DNA from: Periplaneta americana
Taxonomy: Eukaryota; Arthropoda; Insecta; Blattodea; Blattidae
DNA: 64,000 nt
Direction: 5' to 3'
Assembly: GCF_040183065.1 (NCBI RefSeq)
Contig: NC_091131.1
Location: 100,130,330-100,194,329 of the forward strand
Position numbers and translations under genes: made by a program. The notes below the pieces were generated by a model, which searched no databases, was not told where the DNA came from, and saw nothing but the letters and a program-made list of their open reading frames with translations. Within the stretch, counting starts at the first letter, position 1, and each line of letters starts with the position of its first letter. Below are positions 56,333-64,000 of the stretch, piece by piece.

Positions 56333-58040
56333 TTATCTGATGTTAGTATAATTGTGATCATTAGAGGCATTTGTGGAAACATGTACAGTGTCAGTTAAAG
56401 ATTCTTTAATAACAATGATGTCTTCCTTGCTTGGCTTCTTCATTTTCTCCTTCTTCTTCCCTTTCTTTACTTTAGTTGAAAAGAAGAACTGCTTTTCAAC
56501 CTTCTTATTGGCTGGTTCTTCTGAATTTTCTGCACATTCCTTCAATGGAACATGTGATTTAGACAATCCAGTTATTGATGCAGCAGTTTTCACATTATTT
56601 GGAATTAAATTCAGTTCATCCTTACTATGAACTCTTCTCTGTAAATTACTTCTAATAACGTTCAAGGATTGTTCAATTTCTTTTATTATAATTTCATGTG
56701 TTCTTGACGTTGATACCTGTTTTATGAGATTATTCACTTCATCAGCATGTATTTCATCCTGTGGTGATTGTGATGGATTTTCTTCTTTCATTTTCATGGA
56801 TACATAGTGTATGTGCTTGCATATTGTAGCTTTTAAATTGAAATCTATACATGAGCACTCATATGTATGCACACAGATATGACAGCATTCACATTTTAAT
56901 TTGCAGCATGAAGTGGTCATTCTTTTTGATACAACAAAATCTTCGTCAGGACACTTAGGATGTAGTCATCATTATCACTTTTTTCAATTTCATAATCAAG
57001 TGACAATGCACTCTTGTGTCTTATTTGTATTGCACTGTGATGTACACTTATTTTCCCTTTGGTGAGTTTAATAATTCGATCAACCACTTTGTCTCTCATG
57101 AATTTTTGTAAAACATGAAGAGCTTTATCTAATCTTCTTATTTTTTTTCCCCTCAAAGTATACATATTTAATTATCTTATGCATATTCTCAAGATGCATG
57201 TTGGTGTTGATTTTGCAGTTTTCGAAAACAATATGCCCATTTTTCAGTATTGTTATAATAATGCATTCTGAGGTATTCTGCCATGCTTTTAGTGTTCTCG
57301 TCTTCATATAGTGATTGTAAGAAATTGTCAAAACCAAGCTTGAATTCATTTTTTTCTAAAGTAACTTGTAAATACTTCAAGGTTTTGTAAATCCACTTCC
57401 TTTTTTCAGAATCATTTACCTCATTTAAATTTTGCTGCCATGCTCGATCAACATGCCATGAGCAATAAAGTTGATGTGGCACAGCTCCCATTGTACTAAC
57501 CCAGGCACTGTAGAATATGTTTGTGATATCTGTCATAAACACATTAGCTTCTATTTGCCCAGTACGTTCCTTAATTTTTCCAAAAAAGATCTCATGGATA
57601 TGTGTGTCTTTCCTGTTACTAAACATTGTTGCAACAGGAAATCCTTCATAAAATTCATCTATGACTAATACTGTGGTCATTTCAAAATCGTATGAGTTGA
57701 GACCATGTGTACTGTCAACACATACAATGTTCCCCCCAAACTTTTTTAGCATTTCAGACTGTGCAGAATTCATTAAAATAATGCAAAAATATTCTGCATT
57801 TAAATCACTTCCCTCCATATCTACACCTTGCTTTTTGTAAAATAACACTGGGTTTTTTTCATTCGTCTTACACTCATTCACCCAAAGTTCAACACTTGTT
57901 GCATCATTGTGGTGGTGACATCCATCCCTAATTCAATGTTGAAAGAACTTCTGATATTATGTATGTCTTTCCTCGTGACAAGATCCACTCTCTTCAGGTT
58001 GGAAACGATATTGTCTCGAACATTATCAAGTATCCTGCAA
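56333..58040 (-). pseudogene. MULE (Mutator-like) transposase with SWIM finger
   Basis: The longest open piece (57881-57189) has LWVNECKTNEKNPVLFYKKQ just upstream, then IVCVDSTHGLNSYDFEMTTV (first Asp), VFMTDITNIFYSAW (second Asp) and LYCSWHVDRAWQQNL (the C-x-W-H hallmark). After one frameshift near 57200 comes NMHLENMHKIIKYVYFEGKK with the probable catalytic Glu. After others come RRLDKALHVLQKFMRDK and a zinc finger, ECSC...ICKH (C-x-C-x9-C-x-H, SWIM type, 56860-56810). A Lys- and Ser-rich tail ends at 56333. The sequence ending TTTGCAG before 58035 looks like an intron acceptor, so an upstream exon may exist. At least three frameshifts and one near 57900 make it a pseudogene, but large parts are well preserved. 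Confidence 0.9.
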
Positions 58041-58049
58041 ACATGAAAT

Positions 58050-60100
58050 GACATATGTATGAAATAAAGTTTTAATAAAACTTATCTTTCAGATTATCAC
58101 ATTAAATGGGTGTTATGATCTTAATGAATGACCTAACAAAAGCCTGTGATGCATTAAACATTCATATTTTTCTCTCTGAACTTTGTACCTATGTAATTAA
58201 AGGAAATTTTGGTTAAAATCACATTTAGAAAATAGAAGACTGCTTGTTGAGTTAAATTACAAACTAAGACGAACTAAAGAAATTGTATTACAATATTTGG
58301 TAACCATGTTTGTTACTGAAACTGAAATATTACTTGGGCAAGAGAAATAAAATACCCTCAGTTTATAAACATAAACATAAACATGCATAATAATTGGTCT
58401 TACAATCAGTAAAAAATGTAATTTTAATAATAAATGTAGGCATACTTTATTGAAAATATAAAAATATATTTAAGAAAAATTAATACTCTACATGGATATA
58501 ACTTAGTCACTGTAATGTAGCCTAATTAATTGTTGTACAGTAGCATCCTAACTGAAACATCACATCTCTAGAAGATATTGAGAAGTAGGCTACTTTAGTC
58601 AGAATCTAATTCTAATGTTTGAGATTTTGAAGCATCTTGAATCAGCTCACTTTAGCAAATAAAACTATTCTGTGACTCACTAATGAATATCTCTGAAATC
58701 AGTTTACACTCAGTGGCTAGCATTGTTAGAATGTTGAGTTTTTCTTAACCTAAACGTGTTCGCAAGTGACTCTTGACCTAGATCATATATAAAACAGATC
58801 AGCCAAGCTTATATTAAATTTGGACGCAACTGGAAAATAACGGACGCTATGCGTCGCTAGTGTCGAGAAATGAGCTTGCAATAACCAACACCAGATGGCA
58901 GAGTACGGTACCTGAAAAGTACATAGAGTAATACGACTGTGGGATGACTTTTTTACGTCATGCCACCTCCAAATTTCTTTCTCATTGTAATGTGAGGTTA
59001 TGTTACTTTGATGTGTCGCTAAATTGTAGCATACAGAAGCTTGTTTTACCCAAATTCATCAACACACATAGACAACATTTTGGTACATGGCTGATATAAT
59101 GTTGTTTGCGTTCAATATATAATCTGTCATCATTTGATGTACGATATCTAATTGTTTTTAATTTTCAGTATACAATACCTCACTAGCAACAATTAACACA
59201 AAATACTAAAAAGAGCAGATTTGTCTGCGTTTGTTGAATGCACATCATCATGCTCACGAAAAGGCACTAATTTATTTTGTGTGCACAAGATTACAATTTT
59301 TTAATATGAAGGAAAAGCAGGTATTCCTCTTCTGAAATTTATCCGATAGGGGAAGAATTACAACTCCCTCCCCGCCAAACATGTTTCCTCTTTGCTAGAC
59401 CTACATGTTTTCATTTTACAGGTGTATTATATGATGTGATATGGAAGCAGATAAATAATAACTGTACGTTTCTCGTCCACATTAAATTCAACGTGTTCAT
59501 AACGTAGGCCTGATATATTGCTTCATGTAGGCTACACAGCTGGCAGTGTTCTTTTTACGAATAAGCGGTCGTACTAATCATTTTCTTTTCATCTGAACTA
59601 TTGCTAGAATATGCGTTTGTGTTTTTATTTGCTCTGTATGTTGTTAAACAACTACTGAACATCGTCTTTGGTTAACAAATTGTTCTAGTATTCGTTTCAT
59701 ATCAGTCTTACGGTATTGAATTATGTCCATAACGTGGGCGAGATGATATCAGGCTGGAAAATTCGCTCTGAATGCATTTTTTTTACACAATTTTCTAATT
59801 TTCAGCAGATTTACGATACCCTGTGCGGTTTCTCTGCCAATGCAGAGTTAATTGCAATATACGGTAATTCTGTTATTTTCCTGACACTTTTATATCCGTT
59901 CTCATAAACATACTGATTTAGATTCTTTACCCTACTGTAGGTATTTTGCTCTCTACAAATCATCGTTAGTCAAATGAAATAGTCTATAATAGTTGTTTGT
60001 AACGAATTAGTAGACAACCTCAATCCCTCCTGATCGCCTCCCTTACGAATTTCTTTCTCACTTTAATCAAATTTCATTTATACTGGTCCTTAAATTACAT
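58050..60100. other. 2 kb without a gene
   Basis: It may hold upstream MULE sequence just beyond 58040, but no coding block was recognised. A more GC-rich segment at 58840-58960 (GGACGCAACTGG, GGACGCTATGCGTCGCTAG) could be an element end. Otherwise nothing is seen. Confidence 0.4.
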
Positions 60101-60330
60101 AAACTAGTGCTGAGGTAGTTACGGTGATTTCTGAAGTGAAAATCGTTCAATTTATAAGGGTGAAATCAAAAATAATTTTTGTAGCCTTTCCTTGCCCTTA
60201 ATTGAAAATTTGAGTAACTTCATATTACAACAATATTTCTTCCTTCTACAGTTAACATAATCGCAGATGGACATTTCTAAATGAAGTTTGTTACACAGAA
60301 ACCTTTGAGACAATATTGACACTTGAAGTT

Positions 60331-60332
<2 letters not shown>

Positions 60333-60385
<53 letters not shown>
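60333..60385. repeat. TA microsatellite
   Basis: About 26 TA units, uninterrupted. Confidence 0.95.
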
Positions 60386-60388
<3 letters not shown>

Positions 60389-60422
60389 CATCTATAAGAG
60401 TTAAACTAGCGCTGCACCATCC

Positions 60423-60754
60423 CATGCACCCCACCCCTTGTTTTCTCCCTTGAAATATATCGGTGCCGGGTAGAGTTCCCGGGTAGCTCAGGTGGTAGAG
60501 CGTTGGTACGTTAAACCAAAGGTCCCAGGTTCGATGCCCGGCCCCGGAACAATTTTTCCCTAGAAATTATTCAAATCAACTTTGCAGGGAGTTATACCTG
60601 AAAATCTTGATTAGCGCTGAGGTAGTTTTCTTCATACTCAGCTTCTTCACCTTGCATACATGAGTCTGTAACAGGTTAGGTTTGGTCAGTGCTGTCATGG
60701 TAATTTTTTTCTTGGCCATGCACCCCACCCCTTGTTTTCTCCCTTGAAATATAT
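60423..60754. repeat. 38-bp direct repeats around a tRNA-like SINE
   Basis: The 38 bases starting CATGCACCCCACCCCTTG and ending CCTTGAAATATAT occur identically at 60423-60460 and 60717-60754, with 256 bp between. This is longer than usual for a SINE target duplication, so a tandem duplication or template switch is an alternative. Confidence 0.85.
60473..60552 (+). mobile_element. tRNA-like SINE head
   Basis: TAGCTCAGGTGGTAGAGCG (D arm, A box) and GGTTCGATGCCC (T arm, B box) surround a 5-bp anticodon stem TTGGT/ACCAA with loop ACGTTAA, so a formal GTT anticodon. C instead of T at position 33, a mismatch in the T stem and two extra bases before the acceptor arm argue against a working tRNA. 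The tail AATTTTTCCCTAGAAATTAT follows as in SINEs. Confidence 0.65.
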
Positions 60755-61339
60755 TTTACTCTCCTCTCTCTATCTCTCCAATTGTCATTTAATTTTTTTT
60801 TATATTAAAGAAGAAGTAAAATTGTTTTGCTTTACAATTTAATTGTACAAGTTTGATTTAAAGAATACACCATGTAGCACCACCATTGATGCACACTTGT
60901 CTCGATGAATCCTGGAGTGTATATTTGCAGCACTTCTCGTTTTTCAACCATTATTTTATATAATTCTGGATTCCAGTGCTGAAAAGAGGTGGATAATTTT
61001 TTGTTTATGAACATCAAACAAAATACCGGTAGGTACAGTAGGAACAGCAAGAGATGATCTAAGATCTGTATAGATCTCCACGTACAAAACTTAGGCACCC
61101 ATATGCCGTATGGCTCCTTACAGACAAAATTTTCATTTCCCCATACGATTAATTAAAAAAAAATTGTAGGTTCCATACGATATATGGCCTCGTGTGGCCT
61201 CCATGACAGCACTGGGGTCAGTTAGTTTTAGGCACTTTTACACCTTGCATATACAATCAACTGCATCTCCACAAAAAAATTCCTTATAAATTGAACGGTT
61301 TTCACTTCAGAAATCACAGGAACCGCTTCAGTGCTACTT

Positions 61340-63340
61340 TCACCCAGGTAGTAGTTAGCAGTTAATCATTTCAAAGCTCTTGTTATATTATGAAATAGCA
61401 TCACACAATGCTACCAAAATAAATGTTCCCAGTGTTAAAATTACAGAGTGTAAATTTCGCTTAGGACAGTTTTTGCTCTGGAAAATTAAAGTAAACAAAC
61501 AGTATATCAAACCAGCAGCTGAGACACAAAGCACCTGAAATTCGAAAGTGGTTAAAAATTTTTATATTTCGTTCTGTCTTATTTACCAGCAACAGAAGTA
61601 CCAGTATCAGATTTTTTGCAGAGCTAATATAAGAGGCCCCTCCTATTAGAGAATGTTTTGAATATTATTATATTCTGGAAAACTACACTGGCACATCAAC
61701 CTCCCCTCCCCCAGCCTGAATTCTGAGCTGAAGCACGAAAATTTCAAAATGTACAAACTACAGATGCGGCAGAATGTTACCACAGTGGTCTTCAGCAAGA
61801 ATTTTGTAAGACATATCCAAATATCTTCATGGTCATTATATCTATTAAAGTAAAACATATATTACATGTGAAGTACCTACTAAAAATGAGAGAAATAGAA
61901 ATGGGAAGGACAATAAAAAAAAGTGGAATGGACAAACACTAAGAAACTATTCATCTTGAATCAGTATGAACAATAGGACACTTTTTTTTTTTGGTGCCAG
62001 TGGTATAGAATATGAAATTAAGTTGCATCAATAAGTTTTTCGAGTTTAGCATTACTTTAAGTATTTATTATCCCCCTGTTGGAAAGATGGAATTACTTTG
62101 TTTGAAACTTGATGAAATTTTATTGTACCTTAACTCAATTTATTAAGGTACAATAAAATTCAAAATAATAACTGCAGGCCATTTTAAAATAAATCTGTTG
62201 GATGTAAATTATTTCTTAATTTATTAGGACAATAAAGGCATTTTTACAAGCGATAGATTGAATCATTTTTATCTTAATAATTTAATGTAGGATGATTATT
62301 TCGGGAACTGTTATGCTCTAAATTGTGAGGATATTTTAATACTTTTTTAAAATATAAATTTGGAATATGTTTCCAGTTAGTAAAGAGTAATTCAGAGAGA
62401 CAGAGGTCTCAAGCATATTTATTGACACATGTCAGAATTATTAAATATGAAAAAAAGAGTTCTTACACTAACATACTGTTTATAAAGTAACCAAATCTTA
62501 AGAAATACAGTATATGTACTGGCATTCTATATAAAGGCATAGGAGTGAATATAAATATGTTTTAAGGAATTCCTATTTAATATTCCTGCTATAGGAACAT
62601 GACAAAATAAATACAACGCAGCATGGAAGCTAATTCAACTCTTTATCGAGTATTGTTGATGAGATGTGTTATGAAGGTAGACCGAATCATTCAATATAAA
62701 AGTATAAATAGGACGAATAATAATAGATTAATTTCAATGTATTTAGTATCAAAACTGAAAGCGGTATCTAGTCTATGAATGATGTCTTAACAAGTATAAA
62801 TAAAATGGACTCTTGACAAGAGACACACATTTGGCTTCAGTAATAACTAGGACTTCAAGGAATTTATGGTAGCTCACCTGTCAGGCAAAACTCTGAATAG
62901 TCAGCATTGTCAAACTATAGAAGCGCGATTAAAAAGTATTTTTTTCCCCACCCATTACATATGATTGCTTTTTTCAAGTCCCGGTAATAACATTAATAAA
63001 TTAATTATCCCACATATTTGGGTGGTGCCTTTCTTTGTTTCTGACATAATTTATGAGAGTTTCTCTTTTACACTTCAATAGAGAAATACAACTTTCAGTG
63101 GACAATGAACGTGTAACTCTAATGGAACTCTAAGAACCACAGCATTAATGTTTTCTTCTTTTCTTTCTTGCCCTTTAGTTTTTGTTGCAGATAACATCAT
63201 GCTATTGGATAATTATACATGCACCTTTCTAATAAAATTGGCATATATTTCACTGGTCTCAGAAGTAAAATTAAATGTATAATAGCTTCTCGGTGAAAAA
63301 TATTTACTGAAAATTATTGTAGGATTTGAATAGAAATGCC
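61340..63340. other. 2 kb AT-rich, no gene
   Basis: The only structured item is an exact 18-bp inverted repeat, AATTTTATTGTACCTTAA at 62116-62133 and its complement at 62143-62160, with a 9-nt loop. Open frames are short and unrecognised. Confidence 0.5.
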
Positions 63341-63344
63341 ACTT

Positions 63345-63760
63345 CTCAGGCAAGGTTATTCGTGGATGACTGTATGATATATAGAAAACATTAGTGATAA
63401 ATCTTACATCACCACCTTGCAAAACTAGCTTGACGTTATTGAAAACTGGACTACAACAAATAAAATTAAAATCAATGTGAGCAAAAGTAAATCAGTATGT
63501 ATCCTTCTGTAAAACACAAAATTAAATTCGTCTCACATACCAATTAAATGGATCACCAGTGCCACAAGTAAACACTTAGGTACTGTATATATTTTAGTAA
63601 CAAACTGGTTGAAATAAGTCACTAATATTACAAGGATAGCCTGGAAAGCACTACATTTCTTTATGCGTATTCTTAAGAAAGCTAACTGAAAGTCAAAAGA
63701 ATTAATGTACAGTTTCCCTGGAAAAGGATGAGGCGATTGAATATTCCCAAGTCTCAGATG
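63345..63760 (+). pseudogene. Jockey-like LINE fragment
   Basis: Frames give ARLFVDDCMIYRK (catalytic FADD changed to FVDD), then ENWTTTNKIKINVSKSKS, SATSKHLGTVYILVTNWL (the KYLGIxLxxxLNW block) and ITRIAWKALHFFMRILKKAN. This matches the region right after the catalytic block of insect Jockey-type polymerases. Stops and shifts throughout. Both ends are missing. Confidence 0.8.
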
Positions 63761-63769
63761 TAAGACACT

Positions 63770-64000
63770 GCGCATGATCGGAGACCAGAGCACTGATACA
63801 CAAGATAACGAATATTGAGTTACTTAAATGCAGGCTATTTGGTTTGTTACTACCATCGTTCCGAAATTCACTTCAAATACTGCAAAACATATGATAATAT
63901 TACGTAAATAAAATATAAATATATACGTAAATCGTGTAGTAAAATCGACAATGGACCTTCATGACTAGATCGACACTCCGCACAGAAAGGAAAGCTTTCG
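63770..64000. other. Window end
   Basis: The stretch may continue the LINE remnant, but no block is clear. Confidence 0.4.

Larger units (their letters stand above)
60106..61335. mobile_element. 1.23-kb element with 54-bp inverted ends
   Basis: AGTGCTGAGGTAGTTACGG continuing to GTTCAATTTATAAGG (60106-60159) is matched inverted at 61282-61335 with few differences. Between lie a TA microsatellite, a tRNA-like SINE, and a third, direct copy of GCGCTGAGGTAGTT (60614). There is no transposase. The class is unknown. Confidence 0.72.

Noticed and set aside
60473-60552. Functional tRNA-Asn (GTT)
   Set aside because: Position 33 is C, the T stem has a mismatch, the acceptor side has extra bases and a SINE-like tail follows.

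Overview
This is a eukaryotic window, almost certainly an insect and most plausibly a cockroach or termite (Blattodea). It is AT-rich with long stretches free of genes. It has one spliced gene with GT-AG introns and a dense layer of decayed transposons. The tRNA-derived SINEs and the RTE-type LINE proteins resemble ones I recall from cockroach and termite genomes; that species-level inference comes from memory, not from a search.

The only host gene I can support from start to stop is a serine/threonine kinase 16 (STK16) orthologue on the minus strand, 42403 down to 32854. It has six coding exons that join in frame to 924 bp (307 residues). Its kinase motifs are all intact, and its N-terminus starts M-G-C-I-C, which fits acylation. 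Every intron longer than 1 kb is filled with transposon copies. Intron 3 is nearly all an RTE-like LINE, intron 4 holds a pogo-like element and a palindromic repeat with a tandem array, and intron 5 holds a deleted mariner-like element, two SINEs and a MITE. An NRF-1-type palindrome lies about 390 bp upstream of the ATG, next to a hAT-type MITE dimer.

The rest is transposon layers. 1-10 kb: a deleted mariner-like element, MITEs and an inverted-repeat element. 10-17 kb: a Ty3/gypsy polymerase fragment, a 2.1-kb 5'-truncated LINE, SINEs and an RTE-type LINE remnant. 17.7-20.1 kb: a mariner-like relic with a SINE inserted in it, then a MITE and a 548-bp SINE. 22.7-27.1 kb: a Tc1 relic, a hAT-type element with a perfect 8-bp duplication and a complete but broken 1.9-kb mariner-like element. 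28.6-32.5 kb: a 525-bp SINE with a 14-bp duplication, a long palindrome and LINE 3' ends. 43.9-49 kb: LINE, MITE, and a 2.4-kb hAT-ended element carrying a CENP-B/pogo-type helix-turn-helix. 49.5-51.7 kb: a relic of a RAG1/Transib-type transposase that still has three aligned acidic residues. 54-58 kb: a MITE, a LINE and a MULE (Mutator-like) transposase with SWIM finger. 60-61.4 kb: an inverted-repeat element around a tRNA-like SINE. The window ends in another LINE relic.

I see no CRISPR array, rRNA or convincing functional tRNA. The most notable items are the RAG1/Transib relic, the completely reconstructable STK16, the hAT MITE dimer sharing one target duplication, and a 40-bp-stem hairpin at 21807-21900.
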